Source: Erwinia sp050410775 | GTDB taxonomy: Bacteria; Pseudomonadota; Gammaproteobacteria; Enterobacterales; Enterobacteriaceae | DNA: 64,000 bases | Assembly (NCBI RefSeq): GCF_050410775.1 | Contig: NZ_CP191229.1 | Direction: 5' to 3' (one strand) | Shown here: positions 25,180-33,969 of the stretch, one piece after another | How the letters are laid out: every line of letters starts with the position of its first letter | Position numbering within the stretch: position 1 is the stretch's first letter | Made by a program: the position numbers and the translations under genes | The notes under the pieces: generated by a model | Seen by the model: only the letters and a program-made list of their open reading frames with translations | Databases searched by the model: none | Told to the model about the DNA's origin: nothing

Positions 25180-26348
25180 CGGCGTATAAAAATCAGGGTG
25201 ACTACCATGCCCAACAGGGCGCAGGCAGCGCCGGTGAGGTAAACGGCGCTGTAACCGAACGAGGTCGCCAGTATGCCGGTCAGCGGCCCGCTGGCGCCGT
25301 AAGCGATATCCTGGAAGGCGGCGAATCCGCCCAGCGCCGTCCCCCTGACCTGCGGCGCCACGCGCTTAACCACTTCGACGCCGAGGGCCGGAAATACCAG
25401 CGAACAGCCGCAGCCGGTCAGCGCCGCGCCCGCCAGCGCCATCTCTCCGCTTTCCGCTACGCCCAGCACCAGCAGACCCGTCGCCTCAATGGCGAGCGAG
25501 ATGAGGGCGACACGTACGCCGCCGAGACGATCCGGCATCCAGCCAAACAGAATGCGCATCAGCACAAAGGCGAAGCCAAACGCCGTCAGGGCAAAACCGG
25601 CATTCCCCCACTGCTGGCTGGCGAACCAGAGCGAGGTGAACGTCCCGATCACCGCAAAGCCAACCCCCTGTAAAGCAAGCGCACAGCCCGGTGAAAGGAT
25701 CTGCCCGATGACCGTTTTAAGTGAAGGACGGACGCCGGGATGCGCCGGTACCGGCTTCACCCAGCCGTTAAATAACAGGGCGATCAGCGGCAGCACCATA
25801 ATGGCGCCACCCATCGCCATAAAGCCCCAGCGCTCGTGCAGAAGCAGGCCGAGCGGTGCGCCTGCCGCCAGCGCGCCGTAAATCGCCATGCCGTTCCAGG
25901 ACATCACGCGCCCGGAGCGTTTCGGCCCCACCAGCCCTAATCCCCAGGCGAGGTTGCCGGTCAGCAGCTGGCTTTCACCAAAGCCCAGCAGCAGCCTGCC
26001 CGCCAGCAGCAGCGCAAACTTTCCCATCACCGGTAAAGGCAGCGTCGCCGCCAGCAGATAGGTCAGGCCCACCACGGCACAGGCGAGCATGCCCTGTAAC
26101 GTGGAGCGTTTTGCGCCGCGCTGATCGGCCAGCCTGCCAGCGTAGCCCCGCGTCAGCAGCGTGGCGAAGAACTGAACGCCTACGGCCAGCCCCACCATTA
26201 CATTGCTCAGGCCCAGTTCCTGATGCACAAAAAGCGGGATGACCGGCAAGGCGAGCCCGGCGGTGAGGTAAGTCAGAAATACGGCAAATGAAATACTGGC
26301 CAGCGAGGCCGTGGCCTTCGCCGGAGCGCCATCAGTGACCGGGGCCAT
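25173..26348 (-). CDS. yfcJ: MFS transporter YfcJ
   Basis: 391 residues with twelve predicted membrane spans and the MFS loop motif GRLADQRGAKRS after TM2. It is very similar to the YfcJ/YhhS subfamily; E. coli YfcJ (392 aa) also lies between flk and fabB. YfcJ has been connected with arabinose efflux, while the physiological substrate is uncertain. It is convergent with the MocR gene, stop codons overlapping by 7 bases. Confidence 0.9.
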   Translation of the reverse strand: MAPVTDGAPAKATASLASISFAVFLTYLTAGLALPVIPLFVHQELGLSNVMVGLAVGVQFFATLLTRGYAGRLADQRGAKRSTLQGMLACAVVGLTYLLAATLPLPVMGKFALLLAGRLLLGFGESQLLTGNLAWGLGLVGPKRSGRVMSWNGMAIYGALAAGAPLGLLLHERWGFMAMGGAIMVLPLIALLFNGWVKPVPAHPGVRPSLKTVIGQILSPGCALALQGVGFAVIGTFTSLWFASQQWGNAGFALTAFGFAFVLMRILFGWMPDRLGGVRVALISLAIEATGLLVLGVAESGEMALAGAALTGCGCSLVFPALGVEVVKRVAPQVRGTALGGFAAFQDIAYGASGPLTGILATSFGYSAVYLTGAACALLGMVVTLIFIRRQ

Positions 26349-26700
26349 AAGTCACGTTTCTCCTTGATGATAAGCACTACGCCAGCGTGAGGCATCCGGC
26401 ATCGCCACCTATCGGCAGCAGGCAGAATGCACGACTCAGGCTTTTTCCGCGTAGATCATTAATGTTGAGGGAATACAGAACCGCAGATTGTGGTGGAAAG
26501 CCCTTAAGCCGTCAATTCATCATCCGGGATGAAGGAATGCCGTTCACGATCGGATCCTCCGGTCGCAGCAAGCAGAATATTGACCACTTCTTTGATCTCA
26601 CCGGCTTTCTGATCTGACACGCAGCGCAGGATGCTACCCGCTTACTCTGCTCGCTGGTGTGCAAATGAGCCAATATGGCCATGAAAACCATTGGGATGAG
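26349..26700. other. yfcJ-fabB intergenic region with possible gene remnant
   Basis: 407 bases in all up to fabB. A minus-strand frame 26504-26620 (GTG start, 38 aa, VSDQKAGEIKEVVNILLAAT...) looks protein-like but has no recognised family, no good ribosome site and a stop just upstream. It may be a decayed gene end. Several frames cross this gap without any conserved motif. Confidence 0.3.
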
Positions 26701-26710
26701 AGCAATAAAA

Positions 26711-26737
26711 AAGGGATGACCCAGCGGGCCATCCCTT
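26711..26737 (-). terminator. fabB terminator
   Basis: AAGGGATG (26711-26718) pairs with CATCCCTT (26730-26737), with extra pairing inside. On the minus strand it is followed by TTTTATT. It lies 19 bases after the fabB stop. Confidence 0.85.
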
Positions 26738-26755
26738 TTCTTACCTTGGCAGTGA

Positions 26756-27976
26756 TTACAGCTTGCGCATCACCAGCGTGGCGTTGGTGCCGCCGAAGCC
26801 GAAGCTGTTGGACATTACGGTCTTCAGCGCCTGTTCGGTCGGTTTGGTGACGATGTTCAGGCCTTCCGCAGCCGGGTCCAGTTCGTCAATATTGATGCTT
26901 GGCGCGATGAAACCGTGCTCCAGCATCAGCAGCGAGTAGATCGCTTCCTGCACGCCGGCGGCGCCCAGCGAGTGGCCGGTCATCGCTTTGGTGGCAGACA
27001 TCGCTGGCGTGCTGTCGCTGAACACTTCGCGGATCGCGCCCAGCTCTTTCACGTCACCAACCGGCGTGGAAGTGCCGTGCGTATTCAGGTAGTCGATTGG
27101 CGTATCAACGCCCTGCATCGCCAGACGCATACAGCGCATCGCGCCTTCACCGGAAGGGGCAACCATATCGGCGCCGTCGGACGTTGCGCCGTAGCCCACC
27201 ACTTCAGCATAGATATGCGCGCCGCGCGCCATCGCGTGCTCCAGCTCTTCCACCACGACCATACCGCCGCCGCCTGCAATCACAAAGCCGTCACGGCTGG
27301 TATCGTAGGTACGGGACGCTTTTTCAGGCGTTTCATTGTACTTGGTGGAGAGCGCGCCCATGGCGTCAAACTCGCAGGACATTTCCCAGCACAGCTCTTC
27401 ACCGCCGCCAGCAAATACCACATCCTGTTTGCCCAGCTGGATCTGCTCTACCGCGTTACCGATACAGTGAGCCGAGGTGGCGCAGGCGGAGCTGATAGAG
27501 TAGTTCACACCGTGAATTTTAAACGGGGTCGCCAGACAGGCGGAGACGCCGGAGGCCATCGCTTTGGTCACCATGTAGGGACCAACGCCACGCAGGCCTT
27601 TCGCCCGCATACCGTCAACGCTGGCTGCCTGATAGTAAGGTGAACCGCCGCCGGAACCCGCCACCAGACCCACGCGCGGGTTGTTCTGGTACTGTTCGTC
27701 GGTCAGGCCGGAATCTTTAACCGCTTCCAGCATAGAGATATAAGCATAAATGGACGCATCACTCATAAAGCGCAATATTTTGCGATCGATGAGGCTGGAG
27801 ATTTCGTCTTTGGACAGCTTGACGTTACCCCAGACGTGACTACGCATGCCAGAATCTTTCAGTTCCTGAGAGAAGGTAATACCGGAGCGACCTTCACGCA
27901 GAGACGCAAGGACTTCCTCCTGGTTATTACCAATGCTGGAAACGATACCCAGGCCAGTAATCACTGCACGTTTCAT
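26756..27976 (-). CDS. fabB: 3-oxoacyl-[acyl-carrier-protein] synthase I FabB
   Basis: 406 residues, the family length. The catalytic triad is Cys165 in SSACATSAHC, His in LNTHGTSTPVGD and His in ATKAMTGHSLGAAG. It condenses malonyl-ACP with acyl-ACP and is essential for unsaturated fatty acid synthesis through its action on cis-3-decenoyl-ACP. The promoter, shared with the divergent mnmC, carries FabR and FadR sites, so repression by FabR and activation by FadR are expected as in E. coli. Confidence 0.98.
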   Translation of the reverse strand: MKRAVITGLGIVSSIGNNQEEVLASLREGRSGITFSQELKDSGMRSHVWGNVKLSKDEISSLIDRKILRFMSDASIYAYISMLEAVKDSGLTDEQYQNNPRVGLVAGSGGGSPYYQAASVDGMRAKGLRGVGPYMVTKAMASGVSACLATPFKIHGVNYSISSACATSAHCIGNAVEQIQLGKQDVVFAGGGEELCWEMSCEFDAMGALSTKYNETPEKASRTYDTSRDGFVIAGGGGMVVVEELEHAMARGAHIYAEVVGYGATSDGADMVAPSGEGAMRCMRLAMQGVDTPIDYLNTHGTSTPVGDVKELGAIREVFSDSTPAMSATKAMTGHSLGAAGVQEAIYSLLMLEHGFIAPSINIDELDPAAEGLNIVTKPTEQALKTVMSNSFGFGGTNATLVMRKL

Positions 27977-28020
27977 TCAATACCTCATCACTTCTTATAT
28001 TAGGATTCGAGGAGCACTTT

Positions 28021-28038
28021 AGCTTACAGTTGTACGCC
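28021..28038 (-). promoter_or_regulatory. FabR operator of fabB
   Basis: AGCTTACAGTTGTACGCC is a near-perfect match to the FabR palindrome AGCGTACA-N2-TGTACGCT. It lies 45 bases upstream of the fabB start. Confidence 0.8.
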
Positions 28039-28039
28039 G

Positions 28040-28056
28040 AACAAGTCCGATCAGCG
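28040..28056 (-). promoter_or_regulatory. FadR site of fabB
   Basis: On the minus strand CGCTGATCGGACTTGTT. This matches the FadR activator site of E. coli fabA (CTGATCGGACTTGTT) as I recall it and lies just upstream of the FabR operator, the same order as at fabA/fabB in E. coli. Confidence 0.8.
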
Positions 28057-28132
28057 GGATACTTTTGTAAATTTGCGTGCTCTGGCTCACACCGTTACAA
28101 TCCCTGCACCGCCTGATAACCGAGCATTTGCT

Positions 28133-30133
28133 GTGAAAACCTCCCCGATTACGCATGCTGAACTGAGCTGGAATGAACAGGGTACACCTGTATCCCGAGC
28201 CTTTGGCGACGTCTATTTCTCTGATGAAAGCGGCCTGGAAGAGACGCGACATGTTTTCCTGGGCGGCAACCAGATTCCCGATCGTTTTGCTGACCACGCG
28301 CGCGATCTTTTTATCGTCGCTGAGACCGGTTTTGGGACAGGTCTTAATTTTCTGGCGCTCTGGCAGGCATTCGATCGCTTCCGCCAGCAGCAGCCCGACG
28401 CAACGTTACAACGTTTACATTTTATCAGCTGTGAGAAATATCCGCTTAATCTGGAGGATTTAACCGGCGCGCACGCCCGCTGGCCGGAACTCGCCAGCTA
28501 TGCGGCAGCGCTTCAGGCGCAGTGGCCGGTGGCCCTTCCCGGCTGTCACCGCCTGCTGCTGGCGGGCGGGCGCATTACGCTTGACCTCTGGTTTGGGGAT
28601 ATTAACCAGCTAATTGATGATTTTGATGACAGCCTGAATCAGCAGGTCGACGCCTGGTTCCTGGACGGCTTCGCCCCGTCGAAGAATCCCGATATGTGGA
28701 CGCCCGGACTCTTTGCCTGCATGGCGAAGATAGCGCGGCAGGGCTGTACGCTGGCGACTTTTACCGCCGCCGGTTTTGTCCGTCGCGGGCTGAATGAGGC
28801 GGGCTTTACCGTCGGGAAATGCAGCGGATTTGGCCCCAAGCGGCATATGCTTAGCGGCGTAATGAACGCGCCAGTGTATGCAAAACCACCGGCGCCCTGG
28901 TATGCGCGCCCGGCCGCAGAAGGCGATGAGGTGGCGATTATCGGGGGCGGCATCGCCAGCGCCCTGCTCTCGCTGGCGCTGCTGCGGCGCGGCAAACGGG
29001 TGACGCTCTACTGTGCCGATGCCCAGCCTGCGGCCAACGCCTCCGGCAACCGTCAGGGGGCGCTCTATCCACTGCTCAACCAGCACGATCCGGCGCTGAC
29101 CACCTTCTTCCCGACGGCCTTCACCTTCGCCCGCCGCCTGTTAGAGCTGCTGGATGTGGAATTTGATCATGCGTGGTGCGGAGTTACGCAGCTGGGCTGG
29201 GACGAAAAAAGCGCGGCGAAAATCGCCAAAATGGTGGCGTTGGGCCTGCCGGCGAGCATCGCCCGTGAAGTCAGTCAGGCGGAAGCAGAGGCGCTCTGCG
29301 GCGTAACGACGGGCTGCGGGGGCATTACCTATCCGCTTGGCGGCTGGCTTTCTCCGGCAGAGCTTACCACCGCCCTCTTCCGGCTGGCAGAAGCCCAAGG
29401 GCTAAGAACGCACTGGCTGCATCGCCTGACCTCGCTGACGCGCAGGGATAAAGGCTGGACGCTCGCCTTCCGCGACCGGCCCGACGCCGCCCATGATAAT
29501 GTGGTGCTGGCAACCGGCCACGAACTGGCCACCTTAGCGCAAAGCGAAAAGCTTCCCGCCTATCCCGTCAGCGGACAGGTCAGCCACGTGCCGACCACGC
29601 CTGCGCTCAGTCAGCTGAAGCAGGTTCTCTGCTATGAGGGTTATATGACGCCTGCAAGCCCCGTTAATCAGTCGCACTGTCTGGGCGCCAGCTATCATCG
29701 CGGTGAGCGCTCCGCCCTCTTCCGCGAAGAAGATCAGCAGGAAAACCGCGACAGGCTGCGCCGCTGCCTGCCCGACGCGGAGTGGACAAATGAGGTGGAC
29801 ATCAGCGGAGATGATGCCCGCTGCGGCGTGCGTTGCGCCACCCGCGACCATATGCCCACGCTTGGCCCGTTACCCGATTATGAGCGTACGCTGGCGCAGT
29901 ACGCCAGCCTGAGGGATAATCAGGAGCAGGCGGAAGAGGCGCCCGTGCATCCGGGGCTGTTTGTGCTGGGAACGCTGGGTTCCAGAGGTTTATGCAGCGG
30001 GCCGCTGGCGGCGGAGGTGCTGGCAGCCGGGCTGTGCGGTGAGCCGGTGCCGCTGGATCGTGAAACGCTGGCGGCCACGCATCCTAACCGCTACTGGGTA
30101 AGACGGTTACTGAAAGGAAAAGCGGTCAACTAG
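28133..30133 (+). CDS. mnmC: Bifunctional tRNA modification enzyme MnmC
   Basis: 666 residues from a GTG start. The first part reads KTSPITHAELSWNEQGTPVSR, aligning residue for residue with the E. coli start, whereas the ATG at 28073 would add 20 unconserved residues over the promoter. Residues about 1-245 are the SAM-dependent methyltransferase MnmC2 (ETGFGTGLNFL, WFLDGFAPSKNPDMW). About 265-666 is the FAD-dependent MnmC1 oxidoreductase (VAIIGGGIASALLSLAL). It completes mnm5(s2)U34 in several tRNAs by removing the carboxymethyl arm and methylating the amine. Divergent from fabB. Confidence 0.95.
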   Translation: MKTSPITHAELSWNEQGTPVSRAFGDVYFSDESGLEETRHVFLGGNQIPDRFADHARDLFIVAETGFGTGLNFLALWQAFDRFRQQQPDATLQRLHFISCEKYPLNLEDLTGAHARWPELASYAAALQAQWPVALPGCHRLLLAGGRITLDLWFGDINQLIDDFDDSLNQQVDAWFLDGFAPSKNPDMWTPGLFACMAKIARQGCTLATFTAAGFVRRGLNEAGFTVGKCSGFGPKRHMLSGVMNAPVYAKPPAPWYARPAAEGDEVAIIGGGIASALLSLALLRRGKRVTLYCADAQPAANASGNRQGALYPLLNQHDPALTTFFPTAFTFARRLLELLDVEFDHAWCGVTQLGWDEKSAAKIAKMVALGLPASIAREVSQAEAEALCGVTTGCGGITYPLGGWLSPAELTTALFRLAEAQGLRTHWLHRLTSLTRRDKGWTLAFRDRPDAAHDNVVLATGHELATLAQSEKLPAYPVSGQVSHVPTTPALSQLKQVLCYEGYMTPASPVNQSHCLGASYHRGERSALFREEDQQENRDRLRRCLPDAEWTNEVDISGDDARCGVRCATRDHMPTLGPLPDYERTLAQYASLRDNQEQAEEAPVHPGLFVLGTLGSRGLCSGPLAAEVLAAGLCGEPVPLDRETLAATHPNRYWVRRLLKGKAVN

Positions 30134-30170
30134 CGCGCCGCCTGACTGACCAGGGGCGAAAAGCGTAAGC

Positions 30171-30197
30171 GCGGCGGAGCACACCCCGCCGCTTTTT
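30171..30197 (+). terminator. mnmC terminator
   Basis: GCGGCGG (30171-30177) pairs with CCGCCGC (30186-30192), followed by TTTTT. The last T lies in the convergent yfcL stop region. Confidence 0.8.
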
Positions 30198-30478
30198 CAG
30201 GCTGACTGCCGCGCCTGAAGGAAAAGATTGTCCCACATACCGATAACCAGCGCCTGATCCCGGGGAGAGAGTTCTCCGGCATGAATCGCGTTTTGCAGGC
30301 TGCGCTGTACCTGAATCTGCAACGCTTCGGGAGTGTGTTCGCCCGACTGCTCTATTTCCGCCACCGCCAGCGTGAGATGTCCACGCAGGTAGCCGCTGGC
30401 AAAAAGTTCGTCGTCGCTGGCATGCTCCACCATATCGTCAATCAGTGCCAGGATTCGCGCTTCAAATTCATCGATCAT
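30197..30478 (-). CDS. yfcL: YfcL family protein
   Basis: 93 residues, mostly helical, soluble. MIDEFEARILALIDDMVEHASDDELFASGYLRGHL is nearly the same as E. coli YfcL (92 aa), a conserved protein of unknown function. It is last in the minus-strand series prmB-aroC-mepA-yfcA-epmC-yfcL, 27 bases after epmC, and convergent with mnmC across a shared terminator. Confidence 0.92.
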   Translation of the reverse strand: MIDEFEARILALIDDMVEHASDDELFASGYLRGHLTLAVAEIEQSGEHTPEALQIQVQRSLQNAIHAGELSPRDQALVIGMWDNLFLQARQSA

Positions 30479-30505
30479 ATCGTTGCTCCGTTTTTCCCCC
30501 GTTCA

Positions 30506-31051
30506 TCACAGATCTTCCGGCCAGGGAAACTGTGCTGGCGTCAGCGGGGGCGTTGAGTAAAAAGTGCAGAGTTCTGCAATAAAGCGCGCAGGCCGGGCGG
30601 GTATCCCCTGTTCCAGGTGGGCTATTACCTGAGCATGGACCTTTCGCTGAAAGGCGACGCGGTCAGGCTCACAATCCCCGCTGAGATTGTCACAACTTAC
30701 GTTGAAGGGAAAGCCTGCGGCAACACAAAAGAGCCACTCCAGCGCCTGCGGCTTCACCTCCACCGACTCGAACTGGCTCTGCGTGGTGGCGTCACGGCCA
30801 TCAGGACAGTACCAGTAGCCAAAATCGACCTGCTTGCGGCGTTCCGCACCGGCAATACACCAGTGGGAAATTTCATGCAGCGCGCTGGCGTAATAGCCGT
30901 GAGCGAAAATGACGCGGTGGTAATCCACCTCTTCATCTGCGGGAAGATAGATCGGTTCGTCGTCGCCTTTAATCAGGCGGGTCTGAAAATCTTGAAAAAA
31001 GCAGCGATCGAAAATATCAATCAGCTGAGAATAGTGGTGAGAAGAGTTCAT
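30506..31051 (-). CDS. epmC: Elongation factor P hydroxylase EpmC
   Basis: 181 residues starting MNSSHHYSQLIDIFDRCF. The frame is open to 31135, but homologues start at the ATG at 31051. The histidines in ALHEISHWCIAG, with nearby acidic residues, are the likely metal ligands of this oxygenase. EpmC hydroxylates the beta-lysyl modification on Lys34 of EF-P made by EpmA/EpmB. About 182 aa in E. coli. Located between yfcA and yfcL. Confidence 0.94.
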   Translation of the reverse strand: MNSSHHYSQLIDIFDRCFFQDFQTRLIKGDDEPIYLPADEEVDYHRVIFAHGYYASALHEISHWCIAGAERRKQVDFGYWYCPDGRDATTQSQFESVEVKPQALEWLFCVAAGFPFNVSCDNLSGDCEPDRVAFQRKVHAQVIAHLEQGIPARPARFIAELCTFYSTPPLTPAQFPWPEDL

Positions 31052-31150
31052 CGTTCTTATTCTGCCAAATAAAATCCGCGCAATTGTGACACTAAGCGCC
31101 CGGCGTATCCACTTTTCCTGACCGTCGTATGACAAATCATGCCCGAAAAA

Positions 31151-31954
31151 TCAGGCGAAAATGTGCCGGAACCAGAGCGTTATCTCCACGCCGTGACTGT
31201 CCCATAACAGCTTGGCGCTCATAATGGCCGAGACGATGACCACCATCGGCCTGACCAGCGTCTGTCCCCGGCTCAGCACCATACGCGCGCCCAGCCTCGC
31301 CCCGCAAAAGGCCCCGACCAGCATGATCAGTCCGGTGCCCCAGACCACCTTTCCTCCCAGCATAAAGAAGAGCAGCCCGCCGAGATTAGAGGTGAAGTTG
31401 AGTACCTTCGCATGGGCCGTCGATTTCGCCAGGTTGTAGCCACAGAGCGTAACAAACGCCAGCGCGTAGAAGGAGCCGGCGCCGGGGCCGAAAAAGCCGT
31501 CGTAAAAGCCAACGCAGCCGCCCGCCACGAGCGCAAAGGGAAGCCCGTGCAGGCGGCGATGGCGATCTTCTTCGCCCACTTTCGGCATCAACAGAAAATA
31601 GAGACCGATGGCGATCAGCAGCACTGGCAGCACCTGCCTGAGCAAATCCGCCTGGATGTGCTGGATCAGAATGGCTCCGGCTACCGATCCTATGAAGGTC
31701 ATGGCGATATTAAGCTTCTGCTCGCGCAGATCCACCGCCTTTCGCCGGACAAAATAGAGGCTGGCTGAGAACGAACCGCCAACGGATTGCACCTTATTGG
31801 TCGCCAGCGCCTGGGCCGGCGAAAGCCCCGCCGACATCAGCGCCGGGACGGTGAGCAGGCCACCGCCACCGGCGATGGAGTCAATAAAGCCCGCCAGCAT
31901 GGCGACCAAAAACAGCAGCCCGACCAGCAGCGGGCTGACGGCAAACCAGTCCAT
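31151..31954 (-). CDS. yfcA: TauE/SafE (TSUP) family membrane permease YfcA
   Basis: 267 residues with seven to eight membrane spans and the two repeated TSUP motifs: AGFIDSIAGGGGLLTVPALMSAGL near residue 20 and VGFYDGFFGPGAGSFYALAFV near 150. The family moves sulfur-containing organic anions. E. coli YfcA has the same length and the same place between mepA and epmC. Substrate unknown. It starts 9 bases after the mepA stop, so they are co-transcribed. Confidence 0.92.
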   Translation of the reverse strand: MDWFAVSPLLVGLLFLVAMLAGFIDSIAGGGGLLTVPALMSAGLSPAQALATNKVQSVGGSFSASLYFVRRKAVDLREQKLNIAMTFIGSVAGAILIQHIQADLLRQVLPVLLIAIGLYFLLMPKVGEEDRHRRLHGLPFALVAGGCVGFYDGFFGPGAGSFYALAFVTLCGYNLAKSTAHAKVLNFTSNLGGLLFFMLGGKVVWGTGLIMLVGAFCGARLGARMVLSRGQTLVRPMVVIVSAIMSAKLLWDSHGVEITLWFRHIFA

Positions 31955-31963
31955 TTTGTTTTC

Positions 31964-32788
31964 CTAAAGAAGGTGTTTATCCAGTAATGTCTGACAGGAT
32001 GGCGGAAGCGGCGGCGGCTCGCGCTTCACCGGCGCTCCGCTGCCGGGTTTCGGTGGCGCAAACCAGCTTTGCAGCTCGGCACCACAACCATCGCCCGGCG
32101 GCGGCGGAGACTGATCTTCACACTCAGGGCTGCCTGCCGGACAGCGCAGACGCACGTGCATATGCGCCCGGTGCCCAAACCATGGACGCACCTTACGCAG
32201 CCAGTCACGATCCGCACCGGCATCGGCGCAGAGCTGCTTTTTGATCGCCGGATTCACAAAGATCCGCGTTACGGCGTCATCCTTCGCCGCCAGCTTAATC
32301 AGGCTGTCGATCTCCGGCTGCCAGTGACGCGCCACCACGTTTTTCCCACTGGCGGCAACCAGATAGAGCGGCTGAGGCTTCAGCAGCATCTGAGACGTCC
32401 AGCGGGTTTTCGGCAGCTGGAGCCAGATATCCACATCCAGTCCCGACTGATGGCTGGCGTGACCACTGCTGAAGCGTCCACCCGCGGGCATGCCCATATC
32501 GCCAATCATCACCTCGCCCAGCTGCAGGTTATGCACCTGGGTGCTGAGACGCTGAATAAAGAAAATCAGATCGGGATGACCAAAATAGCGGCGCTGATCC
32601 TGGCGCATCACCTGATAGCCGGGCGCTTCCAGCGGCAGCGCCTGCGCGCCGATAATACAGCCGTTAGAAAAGGCGCCAATCGACTGCGGCTCGCCGCTGA
32701 CGGGTCGTTCGATCGACTGCCAGGGCGTGGCAGCCAGCGAGGCCGCGCTGGCCAGCAGCGCGCAGAGAAGCGTACAGAGTCTTTTCAT
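31964..32788 (-). CDS. mepA: Penicillin-insensitive murein endopeptidase MepA
   Basis: 274 residues with a signal peptide of about 19 residues (MKRLCTLLCALLASAASLAA). The LAS-type zinc peptidase fold is shown by GHASHQSGLDVDIW, with metal ligands His and Asp, and by HRAHMHVRLRCP near the C-terminus. It cleaves D-alanyl-meso-diaminopimelyl bonds in the periplasm during cell wall turnover. Cysteine pairs near the C-terminus could form disulfides. It begins 4 bases after the aroC stop. Confidence 0.95.
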   Translation of the reverse strand: MKRLCTLLCALLASAASLAATPWQSIERPVSGEPQSIGAFSNGCIIGAQALPLEAPGYQVMRQDQRRYFGHPDLIFFIQRLSTQVHNLQLGEVMIGDMGMPAGGRFSSGHASHQSGLDVDIWLQLPKTRWTSQMLLKPQPLYLVAASGKNVVARHWQPEIDSLIKLAAKDDAVTRIFVNPAIKKQLCADAGADRDWLRKVRPWFGHRAHMHVRLRCPAGSPECEDQSPPPPGDGCGAELQSWFAPPKPGSGAPVKREPPPLPPSCQTLLDKHLL

Positions 32789-32792
32789 TCGG

Positions 32793-33878
32793 TTACCAGC
32801 GGGGAATAGCCGTGTTCACGTCAGCGTTCTGAGCACGCTGGCGCAGCAGATGATCCATCAGCACGATCGCCATCATCGCTTCCGCGATCGGCACCGCGCG
32901 AATGCCTACGCAGGGATCGTGTCGTCCTTTGGTGATCATCTCCACCTCTTCGCCAAAGCGGTTGAGGGTTTTGCCCGGCACGGTAATGCTTGAGGTCGGT
33001 TTCATCGCGATAGTGGCCAGAATCGGCTGACCGCTGCTGATGCCGCCGAGGATGCCGCCCGCATGATTGCTCTGGAAGCCGTCAGCCCGGATCTCATCAC
33101 GGTGCTCGCTGCCGCGCTGGTTAATCACCGCAAAACCGTCGCCGATTTCCACTCCTTTTACCGCATTAATGCTCATCAGCGCATGGGCAAGGTCAGCATC
33201 AAGCCGGTCAAATACCGGCTCGCCGAGACCAACCGGCACGTTTTCCGCCATCACCGCCACTTTTGCGCCGATGGAGTCGCCCTCTTTTTTCAGCGCGCGC
33301 ATCAGCTCATCCAGCGCCGGAATTTTATCGGGGTCGGGGCAGAAGAACGGGTTTAACTCGACCTGATCCCACGCTTTCAGCTCGCAGGCAACGTCGCCAA
33401 TTTGCGCCAAATAGCCGCGGACTTTTATGCCGTGTTTCATTTCCAGATATTTTTTGGCGATCGCACCGGCAGCGACGCGCATGGCGGTTTCCCGGGCGGA
33501 GGAACGCCCGCCGCCGCGGTAATCACGCACGCCATATTTCTGCTCGTAGGTATAGTCGGCATGGCCGGGGCGGAACACATCTTTGATCTCGCCGTAGTCC
33601 TGGGAGCGCTGATCGGTATTTTCAATCAGCAGACCGATGCTGGTTCCCGTGGTGACGCCCTCAAACACGCCGGAGAGGATTTTCACCCGATCGGGCTCGC
33701 GACGCTGGGTGGTATAGCGTGAGGTGCCGGGACGGCGGCGATCCAGATCGCGCTGAAGATCGGCCTCGGTCAGCGGAATACCGGGCGGCACGCCGTCAAC
33801 AATACAGCCAAGCGCCACGCCGTGGGACTCCCCAAATGTCGTGACGCGAAAGACCTGCCCAATCGTATTACCAGCCAT
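32793..33878 (-). CDS. aroC: Chorismate synthase AroC
   Basis: 361 residues from the ATG at 33878, exactly the E. coli length; the frame runs to 33932 without similarity. Signatures are GESHGVALGCIVDGVPPGIPL (about 13-33), GRSSARETAMRVAAGAIAKK (about 125) and the C-terminal KGRHDPCVGIRAVPIAEAMM. It uses reduced FMN to convert EPSP into chorismate, the branch point to aromatic amino acids, folate and quinones. Member of the prmB-aroC-mepA-yfcA operon. Confidence 0.98.
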   Translation of the reverse strand: MAGNTIGQVFRVTTFGESHGVALGCIVDGVPPGIPLTEADLQRDLDRRRPGTSRYTTQRREPDRVKILSGVFEGVTTGTSIGLLIENTDQRSQDYGEIKDVFRPGHADYTYEQKYGVRDYRGGGRSSARETAMRVAAGAIAKKYLEMKHGIKVRGYLAQIGDVACELKAWDQVELNPFFCPDPDKIPALDELMRALKKEGDSIGAKVAVMAENVPVGLGEPVFDRLDADLAHALMSINAVKGVEIGDGFAVINQRGSEHRDEIRADGFQSNHAGGILGGISSGQPILATIAMKPTSSITVPGKTLNRFGEEVEMITKGRHDPCVGIRAVPIAEAMMAIVLMDHLLRQRAQNADVNTAIPRW

Positions 33879-33917
33879 CTGAACTCCTGAGTGATTCTGT
33901 AAAAGGCGCTGTCGTTC

Positions 33918-33947
33918 CTGCCGCACCGGCAAGCGGGCCGGCGGCAG
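33918..33947 (-). repeat. prmB-aroC intergenic hairpin
   Basis: CTGCCG + CCGGC (two bulged bases) pairs with GCCGG + CGGCAG around a 6-base loop. It is GC-rich and without a T-tract, a possible mRNA processing or attenuation element inside the operon. Confidence 0.35.
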
Positions 33948-33969
33948 GCATCACGCCCTGAAAAGGTTT

